Below, in pieces: positions 13,630 through 24,178 of a DNA stretch of 64,000 nucleotides. The notes beneath the pieces are model-generated. The model made no database searches and had not been told where the DNA came from. It saw only the letters and a program-made list of their open reading frames with translations. The DNA lies in NCBI GenBank assembly GCA_020152595.1, contig JAIGNY010002165.1:609501-673500 (forward strand), given 5' to 3'. A program made the translations under genes and the position numbers. Numbering within the stretch: position 1 is the first letter of the stretch; each line of letters opens with the position of its first letter. The stretch comes from Chiridota heheva (Eukaryota; Echinodermata; Holothuroidea; Apodida; Chiridotidae).

Positions 13630-14100
13630 TCAAAGATGCCCAGAGTTAGTAAAGAACTTATCAATGTTGACTTTGAAATTGTGAACAGAATTGGAGCTAA
13701 CTACCCACTCAGACAAACCATTCCACTCATTAACAACTTTTTGAGAAAAGCTAAAATGTTGAATATCTATCCGTGAGAACTCTTTGGTCAACTTAAAACT
13801 GTTACCACGTGTCACATGAGGATTAGCTGAAACATGTAAGAAATTACAGGAAGTCAAAGCATCACTACCAGACAGGAATTTAAAAACCTGAATCATACCG
13901 CCACACACAGTACTCTTCTCAACTCAAGCGTGGTCAAACCAAGAATTCGCAACCTAGATTCATACTTCAGGAATAAGTCTAGTGGCTCTTCACTGAACCT
14001 GCTTCAAAATGAACTTATCCTTCTCATAAAAAGGACTCCAAGCCTGAATAGCATACTCAATGTTAGGCCTGACTAACTGCGTATACAAAGCCCGCAAAAC
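13630..14100 (-). pseudogene. LINE reverse transcriptase C-terminal (thumb) remnant
   Basis: 13908-13630 reads MIQVFKFLSG, TRGNSFKL, FSFSQKVVNEWNGLSEWVV and VHNFKVNIDKFF, the conserved C-terminus of CR1/L2 RTs. Upstream to about 14100 are broken pieces of the preceding region (IEYAIQAWSPFYEKDKF-like). No FADD box exists in the element. Confidence 0.8.
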
Positions 14101-14350
14101 CTCCCCAAGACATCCACACTGGGTGATTATGCCTACATACTTTATTTAATGGGACAAAACTATTCACACCCTCCAAAACTTTAGTTTGGAAAAGATCCCA
14201 TGATTTAGAAGGATCTAAGTCACATAGCAAAGAAGTCCAATCGAATGACAAATTATCCTGAAGTGCAGCAAAGTCAGCATTCTTAAAATCTAAAACCAGT
14301 TTATTAGCTGGAGAAACCTTTGTGAAACAATACAGATCAAAACTAATGAG
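14063..14350 (-). pseudogene. LINE endonuclease end and linker
   Basis: Beyond the hAT insertion the frame continues with the block after SDHD and then FDWTSLLCDLDPSKSWDLFQ and VLEGVNSFVPLNKV, typical of the CR1 linker between endonuclease and RT. The peptide then changes abruptly (WGGFAGF), marking the internal deletion. Confidence 0.75.
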
Positions 14351-14358
14351 GTCATGAT

Positions 14359-15343
14359 CAGGGTTTTAGCTAGACAAGTTTGAGTGCCGGGCTCCAGTGA
14401 CAATCCAGGGTGACCTCCTAGACCCCCCTCCCACGAAGAACTGTTCGAATTTAGTCCACTTCTATTGACAAATTGTCAACGTTAAAGTTTTCTTTTATAA
14501 TTGTTATTTTTAATCGGAATGCTAGAAAGATTTACAAAATATTTGTTATGTACAATGGATATTTAAAATACAATGGATATTTAACTGTCAAAGTTCCCCT
14601 TCCCCAAAAAAAAAAAAAGATAAAAAATAAAAAAATAAAGTACAACATATGCCGGAAACTCTTCTCTCAATTCCCATTGTTATTCATCTTGCCCAAACTT
14701 TTAACCGCTTTTATTTTCGTCCTAGTATGATTCGACGAAAGTCATGCAGCACATGTTCCTATGTACTATGCAACAACTTTTGTCAATATCAAATCCCCTA
14801 CAAATCAAAAGAATATCGATCAGTCCGTTATAATGTTAAGTGTATACAGGGTTTATAACAAATGTGATTGGTTACTTACATTTGGACCGGTCAATAAGCA
14901 CGCCTTGGGCTCTTGGGGGTGTAATATTTATTTTGTTAAAGTTTGTTTGTATGGTAAGTGACGGACTTGGCAAGCTGCCAGCAGTGATTCACAAGGATTA
15001 AAATGTAAATTTGAACTGTGTGCATGTACGTATGTTTATGCAAAGAGCTTCGTGTATGGATGATATTATGATAATATGTACATTCAATTGCTTTAAATTC
15101 CTATAGTTCAGTTGTTTTGCTCGGAATTTAATGTGCGTAATGTATGTTATGTTATGTGTGTAAATCAGCAGATGACATAAATAGAGCGAGATTAAAGGGA
15201 GATCTGTTTAAACACTTAATTGATTAACCGACTTGAACTTTTGAGTGCTGGGCAGAAGCGTGAATCTTAGAGCCGAGTGCTGGGCAAGAATTGCGAGTCC
15301 TGGGCAGATCCGCCCAGCGCTGCCCACCGTAGCTAGAACCCTG
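14359..15343. mobile_element. non-autonomous hAT transposon (985 bp) nested in the LINE
   Basis: Ends CAGGGTTTTAGCTA and, inverted, CAGGGTTCTAGCTA. It is flanked by perfect 8-bp duplications GTCATGAT at 14351-14358 and 15344-15351. The interior carries repeated GAGTGC(T/C)GGGC phrases near the right end and no transposase. Removing it restores continuity of the LINE endonuclease. Confidence 0.92.
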
Positions 15344-15352
15344 GTCATGATC

Positions 15353-16440
15353 ACTACACCCTACCTTACCACTACTTTGCACATTTCTAATCATACTTTT
15401 TTCACTACTGAAAATCAAATCAAAACAATTACTACCATGCATGGGAAACAACACATGCTGGGTGAAAGAGCAGTCGGATACAACTTCTAGGAAATCTTTA
15501 CCATATGTGGACCACTAGTATAAAGATTTCAATCAATGTCTGGAAAATTTAAAGTCCCCAAAAATAATAACCTTTCTATAAGCAACTTTCCTAAAGCAGT
15601 CAAGCAATTTCTGATTGTTCTCAGGACAAGAATTTGGTGATCTATATACAACACCAACAACCACTGAACTCCCAACATTGCCATCAACAATAAGCTTACA
15701 CCATGGGCAAATCGAAAAACCAAAAGAAAACTGAGCAGTCCTATCTACTGTATGCATATAAAACTGTCATTTACAAACAATAGAACACCACCTCCTCTAC
15801 CATTAAGAGTATCTAATCTGTCTTTCTGAAAACTGAGTAACCTGCAGACCCCTAACTTGGTTTAAAAAAGGGCAGGGTGCTAGACTTGTTGAGGGGCACA
15901 TGCGAAGCGGTGCATCTTTTCGGCATGGAGTACAGGGGCTTCCTTAAGGCTCAATCCCTTGGTGAAGAAGCTCTTGGATTATAGCTATTATACCCGAGAA
16001 TGAAACTTTTCTGAATAATAAGGACCATTTTTTGAGCCAAACAGGACAATTGCTTACTATGTTAGCATTCTGTGTTCTGTATCCATGAGAAGGTATTTCA
16101 TTTATGAGGTTAATTAAGATTATTAAGTTAAACAAAAAAATAAAATCTAAAAAATAAAAGAGATTCTCTTGAGGGGAAGGGCGGACCCCCAGGGAAAAGG
16201 GCAGGCCTCTAGGGGCAGGGCAGGTCCACAGAGCAGAAGGGCGGGCCGCCCCTGTGAAACAGCAAAGCTAGGGGTCTGACCTGAAATATGTATCTCGGAA
16301 TCACTAATTTCACTTTAAATTCAACTCTCAGTAATACCAATTATATCATGTCTAGTAATTGAAATTTCAGCCAGCAGCTCGTCACGTTTATTAAAAATGC
16401 TACAGACATTTGAAAACATAACTTTAATTCTACCACTAGA
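15353..16440 (-). pseudogene. LINE endonuclease remnant (N-terminal and central part)
   Basis: At 16440-16330 the minus strand reads KVMFSNVCSIFNKRDELLAE then DIIGITE. After the insertion at 16278-15845 it resumes with the YSVFRKTD-like block, then VVVGVVYRSPNS and VIIFGDF (15757-15533), then FDLIFSSEKS and SDHD (15454-15353). These are the endonuclease blocks of APE-type LINEs. There are several stops. Confidence 0.78.
15845..16278. mobile_element. TIR DNA transposon (434 bp) nested in the LINE
   Basis: Ends CAGACCCCTAACTTGG and, inverted, CAGACCCCTAGCTTTGC. A 5-bp duplication ACCTG is on each side (15840-15844, 16279-16283). Superfamily not certain; the 5-bp duplication is short for hAT. 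A truncated inverted copy lies at 27838-27985. Confidence 0.8.
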
Positions 16441-16502
16441 AAACCAATCCCTTTCCACAGAAACATGCCTGACAGGTGGGTTTTAAACTCTTACCCCCGT
16501 GA

Positions 16503-16934
16503 CTAGTTTAAAGGACTCTGATCCTTAATTGCCCTATTGACACCCCTAGCAAGAACACAAACACCTTTCTTAGTTAAATGCAAACCATCTCTCATGAACC
16601 AATCAACCTGAGATTTAAATTTATGCCAGAAATTTGCAAAACCAAACTCAAACAGACGACAAATACACTCTAGCCAACTATTGATCAACATCATTTTATC
16701 TACAGTGTGTATCATAAAGGAACTGCCTCTACGCGGCAACAGACCAACAATTAGAAGCTTACAACCTGTGTCCTTCAACTTCAATAACAAATCCATGAAA
16801 CTAGGCCTAACATAATTAACATTTCTCCTTGAAATATCATTTGTATATATTGAAACTACCACAGTATCTTCACCCTTACATAAAGTTTCAACATGAGAAC
16901 TCACATCATCAACTCTAGCCCCTGGAAGACACAC
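16503..16934 (-). pseudogene. LINE ORF1 fragment, SGNH-esterase-like
   Basis: A 143-residue frame with TVVVSIYTNDI, CKLLIVGLLPRRG, INSWLECICRLFEFGFANFW and MRDGLHLTKKGVCVLA. These match the esterase-like ORF1 domain of CR1/L2 elements (usual motifs are a TND block and a DGxHL block). The upstream frame is broken, so it is not a host gene. Confidence 0.78.
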
Positions 16935-17078
16935 CCTAATCCTACTACTACGATCTACTCTACAAAACTCTGTGAAACTGATCCAAGACTATCTACTCGA
17001 ACAGAAGCCCTATCAACTTCCTCACCCAAGTAACTATCAACATTACATGTCTGACTACCCACATCTAAATCACTAATC

Positions 17079-17318
17079 TCAGTCTGCACACTCTAAATCA
17101 CTAATCTCAGTCTGCACACTGGCATCAACCTTTTCAACGATACAACTACAACCAGAAAGTCTCAACTCCAAAGCCTTTAACCTTATACACTTTAAACAAA
17201 CATATACAAAACTATTAACTGAAGCTTCCTCAAAACTACATGTCACACCGGACTTATCAAAATCGACCCACATAACACAGCTATCACAATAGAACTCTCC
17301 ATGACCATACAAATACAA
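17079..17318 (-). pseudogene. LINE ORF1 fragment, PHD/zinc-finger-like
   Basis: A 79-residue frame with FYCDSCVMWVDFDKSGVTC and VYVCLKC, a C-x2-C-x-W plus later Cys pattern like the PHD-type head of CR1/L2 ORF1. A 33-bp direct duplication (17066-17130 region) shifts the frame and creates the stop. Confidence 0.7.
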
Positions 17319-17320
17319 TT

Positions 17321-18984
17321 AACAGTAGCAGAAAACCAAAAGCAATAACTCGAAAAAGAAACAATAGGCCCAAGAATAGCTAAAGAAATACCTTAACTCG
17401 AATACACATTAAGCGAGCCTACACTTAACACAAACTCAATCAGCCTACATACAACACAAACTTCTACACTAAAATTGAAAAAATAACAAAGCCTAACAAT
17501 ACGAAAGACCTAACTTACAATGACAGCTATAAAATGTGTGTAATAGGATAGAGTTAGTAACACCACACAAACCAGTAACAAAAAAATCAACAAAAATTTC
17601 ACAATTAAGGAAATTTTAGAAAACAAAAACAGCAAAATTATGCAGACAACGTGCAAAAAACAACAATATGGTAAAAACTTGCCTGAATGAAATTGAATTC
17701 CAGACAAAAAAGACAATATTTGAGAGCACTGAATCACAACACTTCTTGACAGCCAGGTAGTCCAGGAGTTTATATTAAGCCAATGCAGCAGTTTCAACGT
17801 TATAAGGTATATAGCGTTTTCTGACTGTATAGCGGCCATGTAGTGGCTATAGCGTATACTACAGTCAGATGTTATCTGACTAGCTAGTAATAGGCTAACG
17901 TTTACGGTTTAGTGAGCCACCATGTCAACTCAGTGCTATGAGCCATTATGCAATGGATATGTAACATCACTGAAACAACAAGCTTATACTTTCAATGGCT
18001 ACCAACTTATTTCCTTACCTTGTAAACAGGAAAAAGTTAGTCCTCCATATTAGGGAGACAATCCCGAATCAATATCACTGAGTAAAATGTCGCGCTAGAA
18101 ATGTGTCCTAAACGTTATTTTCTTGAAGTTTGGGCTCCGTGGTCTTTTACAATGAAATTCCTGCATAAAACTGAATTTTCTACACTAAGCATTGTTACGC
18201 TTACGGGAGTATACACAAGTTAGAGAAAGAGCAACATGGGCAAGAAATTTTCTTTTTTTGAGCGTTGCAATTCCAACGCGTATAACGTCATATATGTACA
18301 TACGCGCCATGAGGGTAAGATATTAAAAATATTGCGCACGCTAATTTAGAGGCGTAATACATTTTATTTGTGCATGCACATGTACATGTGCCGGCATTAC
18401 ATGTATTGTTCAGAGCGTTTCACGATTTTTTTAAAAAGAACAAATTGTTTTCTTTTTTTTCATTCTTTTAAATTTTGACCATTTTATTTCTTTCCAACTT
18501 TTACAACTGCAATTGGAAACAAACTGAAGTGTTTAATTTTTCATTGAGGAAGGAGTTGATTTTGATATCGAAATTAACTTTTTTTTTAGATGTGTTAAAT
18601 CCCATTGACTTTTGCCTAGTGTGTGGCGCAACTTTTTCAATGAACATGGGCACATACCCTAATCAATAGATTAGGAGATCTGCTCTGTTTGGGTATGTGG
18701 ACACGTACTAGCTAATGTTAGGCCCAATGTAAACTTACTGAGTCAGACTCAAGAGTGTAGGCTACGTCACTGTCAGTCAGTCAGTACATTTTTGTAGCAC
18801 GAATATTCATACACAAATCACGCAGTGACCCAAATCCTACGTTAGGCTTCCAAGTTCCACTTCCATCCTGCTGAGTTAACAGGGTGAGAAGACTTGAAAT
18901 TTGAATGTGTAGCCTAGTCATTTTTTGCAGGCCTAAAGTTAGGCCTATTTGTTTAATAGGCCTATGACTTTTAATACTGTAAAA
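17321..18984. other. no gene seen (LINE 5' flank, then AT-rich DNA)
   Basis: 17321-17840 may be LINE 5' leader. Beyond it there is a sequence at 18590-18660 related to 22980-23040 (CCCATTGACTTTTGC) and several TAGGCCTA-like words. No coding evidence; the 109-residue frame at 17839-17510 has no recognised family. Confidence 0.45.
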
Positions 18985-18987
18985 GCT

Positions 18988-19430
18988 GGAGTCAGGTAGG
19001 TCAGTTGGTAGACCATGACTGAGATGCTGGAGGTACTGGGCTCAAACTTCATTCAGGGTCTAACCCGTTTTTCTACAGCTATGCAGACAGAAGCGGCAAT
19101 CATCAAAGCGGAAGTATGTCTTTTGCAGTTCCTGCTCCTCATTTGGCTGTTGAGAGAAGTGGCAATGGTTGAATGGCACTCGCCGTGTTCGGAGGGGACG
19201 TTATTAAGCCGTTGGTCTTAATGGTAGGATAGTCACACCTTACCTGGTTCTCTGGAGTCTAAACACTTCTCGAAAGAGTAGGGTGAAAACCCGGTGTTTA
19301 CCCACTTCGTCCCCACCCGGTCACAAAAGACTGGCATCTGCTGTAGCTTGGCGTCTATGCTCCATAAAGGAGTTGCCGAGTTCCCATATGGGAGGATCAT
19401 GTACAAAACAAAACAAAAAACAAACAACAT
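18988..19430 (+). mobile_element. tRNA-derived SINE
   Basis: The head has an A-box-like TAGGTCAGTTGGTAGACC and a B-box-like GGGCTCAAACTTC about 45 nt later. A unique body follows, with a tail of ACAAAACAAAAC-type repeats (19399-19428). The open frames on both strands are incidental. Confidence 0.65.
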
Positions 19431-19589
19431 TCTTCTTAAAAGAACTTCAAAAGTTTTAATAATGTTTGATTGATGCTGGTGAATTTACAAACCAGGGGAG
19501 TAAGTTGGGCTAGTTGGCGCAAACTTAGTTATGGAACCATTTACCATCGTTTGGTTATAATTTCTTTCACTTAAACCGTTTCTCTTTGC

Positions 19590-20015
19590 TGACATTGTGT
19601 GATTGCTGTTGTAAATACTGATCTGCTTACTGGCTACCCCACCCCTCTACAACAATTGCCATTGCCCCCCTCCCACAGTCCACCACATCCTCCTTGCCTG
19701 CCCCTGTACAACCTTCCCAGAGCTTCCCTCTCCCCCTCACAACTACATAGCCGAGCTCTTCCAGAAAAGCCCTCCGGATAAAATTATCTCTTTCCTTCAT
19801 CGTGCCTTCCTCTACAACCATATTTAGTCCTCCTCTCCCACCCCTCCTACCTACTTTTGCCTCTTTTAGCACCCCTGCACTTCCTCTTTTGATTCCAGCT
19901 TTCTGGCTATTAGGCCCCGTACTTCTCTCAGACTCTTCCTACCTCTGGAATGATCTAACCTCTCAGGCACAATTTGACCCTTGCTGTCGTGGTACCATTA
20001 AGTCTTCATAAAACA
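19590..20015 (+). mobile_element. RNase-H LINE, truncated 3' end
   Basis: Contains the decayed C-terminal end of ORF2 (CACATCCTCCTTGCCTGCCC, CTGTACAACC, CCCAGAGCTTCCCTC) and a 3' tail, GTCGTGGTACCATTAAGTCT followed by TCATAAAAC. It is closely related to 37225-37715. Confidence 0.75.
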
Positions 20016-20158
20016 AACTGATTTGCGACCACATGAAGGTTAATGGTTCCTGGTTATTGTCACAAACCAAGCACACGCATGTTATCACTCAGACATTTTG
20101 TGTTGTGTACAGTACATCTTTAGTACAAACTTAATGACGTAGAGTGCGAAGAACTGAC

Positions 20159-20628
20159 ATGCCACCAGTATGTCAGAAAGTGTATTGTGAGTATATATAT
20201 GACTAATAAGTATGCATGCCACCAGTATGTCAAAAAGTGTATTGTGGATATATGACTAATAAAAATACATGCCACCAGTATGTCAAAAAGTGTATTGACT
20301 AATAACTATACATGCCACCAGTATGTCAACAAGTGTATTGTGGATATACATGCCACCAGTATGTCAAAAAGTGTATTGTGGGTATATGACTAATAACTAT
20401 ACACGCCACCAATATGTCAAAAAGTGTATTGTGAGTATATATATCACTAATAACTAAGCATGCCACCAGTATGTCAAAAAGTGTATCGTGAGTATATATA
20501 TATGACTAATAACTAAGCATGCCACCAGTATGTCAAAAAGTGTATTGTGGGTATATGAAGATAACAACTATACATGCCACCAGTATGTCAAAAAGTGTAT
20601 TGTGGGTATATGACTAATAACTAGCCTA
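20159..20628 (+). repeat. minisatellite, about 52 bp, nine copies
   Basis: Unit begins ATGCCACCAGTATGTCAAAA and continues AGTGTATTGTGGGTATATGA, then CTAATAACTATAC. Nine copies of GCCACCA(G/A)TATGTCA. Spacing varies from 36 to 59 bp because inner parts are missing in some copies. It stops just before the MITE at 20636. Confidence 0.93.
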
Positions 20629-20635
20629 AACTTAA

Positions 20636-21221
20636 AGGAGATATAAAGTCTGACATAATCCTTATTTCATTATAATAGAATTGAAGATCAGTTTTATACC
20701 CTCTTAAGCAATCTTACACAATTTTTATATTTGTTGAAAACTTTAATGCTACTACTTAATAGTACCATGGGAGCCGCTATTTTGATTTTAAAACATGCAA
20801 ATTATGATGTCATCAGCCCAGCAGGATGTTGAATGCTTTGTATTTCTTTATAATCTACCTCAAGATTTTTTGGTTATGAAAAAAATAAAACAATTCTTAT
20901 GTAAGGGTTAAGGGATTTTTTGTGTACACTTGAAATTAACAAAACATTCTGTTAAAACTTTGTGTCACATCATTTTGGAATAAAAACTGTAATCACTTTT
21001 ATAAAGAAATACATTAAATTCCTTATGTCTTTATTATGGAAATTATGTCATGCACAATATTTGAATACAGAATTGAACAAAATGGCAGCCTCTATGTGTC
21101 AACTTCAAACATGAATAACTTGAGATAGAAATAAGATTTTGACTTGCTGTTTTTAGTACTTGGTTAGGATTTGTATCCTTTGTCGTATGAAATAATGATT
21201 GTATCAGACTTTAGGTCTACT
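20636..21221. mobile_element. TTAA-flanked MITE, copy 1 (586 bp)
   Basis: TTAA on both sides (20632-20635, 21222-21225) and inverted ends AGGAGATATAAAGTCTGA and, inverted, AGTAGACCTAAAGTCTGA. Homologous to 60442-61076. TTAA duplication suggests piggyBac- or Kolobok-type mobilisation. No coding capacity. Confidence 0.8.
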
Positions 21222-21229
21222 TTAAATAA

Positions 21230-23170
21230 AAGACATGAGTTTTAAATCTGCTGGCATGTAAATCTTGCTACACCGGTGTGAATCATGTTAGTTTCGGCCA
21301 CCAGTATTATTGTAGTTTCTGCCCCCAGGTAGTTTTTCCCTAGCTAACAATTGTAATGCTCCGTTTCAAGCATGACCACTTTTATCAGGACAGACATTTA
21401 CTATTTTCTTTTGTTTTTGATTAGTTGACATTTCTTTTTGCTTTTTGTTAGTGATCGGAAATATTTGAAATTGATTTGCATGCTAGATTGATTTACAAAG
21501 AGAATATCGTATCAATGAATTTTTTGTTACTACCAAACGTCTTACTGCCTTCTCCATGTTGGTTTTGCATAAGGACTAAGCTTAAGAAGACAAAATACAT
21601 TTGACAAAAATACACCTTACATACTTTCGTGTGACTTATGTTAAGTTCTATTTACATTTGTGGTACACGTACGACACGCTTGAAATTGAGAACGTACTGT
21701 ATGGTAAGATATACGTATATGCAAATACAAACGCGTTTCACGCAGCCTTCACACTAGGATTTTAAATTTGAGTGTTTTTTTTTTTTTCAAAGACTGGGAA
21801 ATTGAAAAGTTAAAATCTTCCAACATACAAAGATTTCTTTGATGTCATAACTTATTGCTAAGCAATTTCTTCACTCTAATGTGTCATGTTGAAATCTGAA
21901 AAGTAACCATCATGGGTAAAGACAGGTTCATAGTAAATACATATATCATGCAAAAAAAAAGAATACTTAAATAAATATGTAAAACTTATGGTAAGTACTG
22001 CTGGAGTGTCTTTCTATTGTAGATCGATAAAAATAAATTTACATTTGAAAAATAACACCAATCTGGAAGGAAAAACAAACAAAAAACAAGGCATTCCTCC
22101 TTCAATGCTTTCTCTTTGTTGTGTCTTTTTATTGTTCATGAGTTAATAGAAAGCTTGAAACTGATAGAGTTGTCATTTAGTAAAGTTTAACTTTGTGGCA
22201 CTACATTGTGTTATAAGTCACATCATTCCCATCATTGTATGCTATACACCACATGCACTACACACAATGCAATCTAGACATCTAGCAGACGACATGATCG
22301 CGTTACTATTATTATGTGATGTATTTCATCACGTTCATTGCATATTTCGTAACACCAATGATCATCGGACACTTGGAGTGAGAGGCCTGTACTGGGCCTG
22401 TTTTTGTTGTTGTCTGTTTGCCCTCTGTCATCAATTTGTTTAAGTGTAGGATGTAGAAACACATTTTTAATTTATTTATTTTTATTTTTACGACATTTTA
22501 GCGCATTTCAAAAATAAATGTATGCCTCAACGGCCATGGCCTAAGCAGTAGCATTATCACTGTGATATATGATGTAGTTGCACCAAAACAATTTTTTTAG
22601 TGTATTTTAGTTTTGGGTCATTCACTTTTCTGTGTGGGAATTTCCCCTCTTACAATTCTTTTTGAGGGGGATTTAATTGTTTTTTTGCGGGAATCCTGCA
22701 ATCGCGCATCTTAACGTGAATGCTGGTTTCACGAATAATTGGGCTGCCCTCCAAAAATGTGTCAATAATTTGCGAATGCCTTGGCATATCGGTTTGGGCT
22801 CGCCACCATACATGGAAGCGTGTGTACGTCATTTTGGTTAAATGCAGATCATTTTGTCATCTAAACTGCTTATCATAAATTTTCTTCAACTGATTAATTA
22901 CAAAAGAAGGAATCAAAGTATGTATGGCTGAATTTTTAGACTAAAATTGAGTTGCACTAGATTTTTAGTGCAACTGTTTTAGACGGGTTGTACCCCATTG
23001 ACTTTTGCTTTAGTGTGTTGTTCGACTTTTTCAATACACTTGCGACGTGCTTTCAGGCTCAAATCTGCAGTATTTCATGCTAATGATGGAGTTTACAGTG
23101 TCAGAATATGTGGTACACGTGTCGTTTTCAGAAAAGATCAATAATGACGATCTGATCATGCATTCATACT
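21230..23170. other. no gene seen
   Basis: AT-rich. Phrases such as TAGTTTTTGCCCC near 21310 recur at 23520-23570. No coding or RNA gene recognised. Confidence 0.45.
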
Positions 23171-23173
23171 TTT

Positions 23174-23470
23174 GCGTACTCCGACATCCCAGTGAAAACG
23201 GGACCTTGGGCTACAATAAGTTAATATGTTTTCTTTGACCTCTGCATACTCCGACATCCATCAAATGCAAATGTGTTTCACCGCATACTCTGACATCTAG
23301 GGGAAAATAATTAGACCTAGCCAGGCTAGCCTAGTAGACTACTATAAATTTAAGTCTTCTTGTGTTTCTCCGCGTACTCAGACATGAAGGGAAAACAGTA
23401 CTAAAGACCTTCAATAACTTGAGAAATTCTGTGTTTTGACTGCATACTCTGACCTCCACCTCAAGGTATG
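23174..23470 (+). repeat. degenerate repeat with GCRTACTCYGACATC core
   Basis: Cores at 23174, 23244, 23283, 23372 and 23442, often preceded by TGTGTTT and separated by 39-89 bp (about 70 bp where regular). Related words (CCGCATACTGACGAATATTC) occur at 39290-39630. Confidence 0.65.
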
Positions 23471-23639
23471 CTTAAAAACAGTGGGTATTCTAAAGTTACT
23501 CCGATTTATTCCTCAATAGTTTTTGCTCCTGGTAGTTTTTGCCCCTGGTAGTTTTAGCTCCTAAAGATCTGTGTTTTCCACCCCTGAAAAATGTTGTTTT
23601 TCACCCCTAAAAGTTGGTTTTTTTCAGTACACCATTTGT

Positions 23640-24010
23640 TCCATCAATTGCATTTTTTTGTGACAAAATGAACATAAACAGATGTATTAGAATTTTGTCT
23701 GATGTTTTATTTTGTGACATGTTTCACCCTTTCATTCTTACTCATTGGTAATTTGATGATGCATTTTAGTGATGGATTCCATTTTTCATGAAACAGACAT
23801 GACCAAATGATCCTTTCTATGAGTATCACCGGTCAACTGGTCATGTCTGAATCTATGCCAATTAATGTGACAAAGGTAAAACTGATGTGACATTCTGTGC
23901 AAAAGGTGCCAAAAATTATGTCACATTTGAAAAATGTGACAAATTTGAAATTTTGTGACGTGACATTTTGTGACAAGCCATCAATCATCACTCCAGTCTG
24001 TGCAATTGCC
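23640..24010 (+). repeat. dispersed repeat upstream of exon 1
   Basis: Contains AAATGAACATAAACAGATGT, TTTGTGACATGTTTCACC, ACTCATTGGTAATTTGATG and ATGGATTCCATTTTTCATG, then ACATGACCAAATGATCC and multiple TGTGACA words. Its first part recurs at 24945-25115 and its second part at 28325-28520. Confidence 0.8.
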
Positions 24011-24103
24011 ATATACATAAAAAAACTATCTATATATGTTTTTCTTCAGTTGTTTTCATTGCACTGTAGTTTTAAACAGAATGATAATTATCTCTTTATG
24101 CAG

Positions 24104-24178
24104 TTGCTGAGGAAGAGGCTGTGACCGCATGCATGGAAAAAGGCAAACATCAAGAGCAGATTTTTTTGGTTCTCTGAA
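24104..24178 (+). other. possible 5'UTR part of first coding exon
   Basis: A pyrimidine-containing stretch ending in CAG at 24101-24103 could be a splice acceptor. The first coding exon would then start at 24104, with an upstream noncoding exon. An out-of-frame ATG at 24132 and an in-frame stop at 24122-24124 precede the chosen start. No promoter motif is evident upstream. This is inference only; RNA data would decide it. Confidence 0.3.

Larger units (their letters stand above)
13405..17320 (-). mobile_element. decayed CR1/L2-type non-LTR retrotransposon with two nested insertions
   Basis: Read on the minus strand the order is ORF1 PHD-like part (17318-17079), ORF1 esterase-like part (16934-16503), AP endonuclease (about 16440-14260), and RT C-terminus (about 14100-13630), then a 3'UTR to about 13405. 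This order is that of CR1/L2-clade LINEs. The RT palm is missing, apparently by an internal deletion near 14100-14140. Frameshifts and stops make it dead. The 5' end is uncertain and may extend to about 17840. DNA transposons at 15845-16278 and 14359-15343 split the endonuclease. Confidence 0.85.

Noticed and set aside
16503-16934. Host esterase gene
   Set aside because: Its context between PHD-like and endonuclease fragments, and broken frames, show it is LINE ORF1.
17510-17839. 109-residue hydrophobic minus-strand frame
   Set aside because: Lies in the probable LINE leader; looks like AT-rich translation, with no recognised family.
22195-22443. 82-residue plus-strand frame as a small gene
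   Set aside because: No domain, and no splice or family support; its composition is like the surrounding noncoding DNA.
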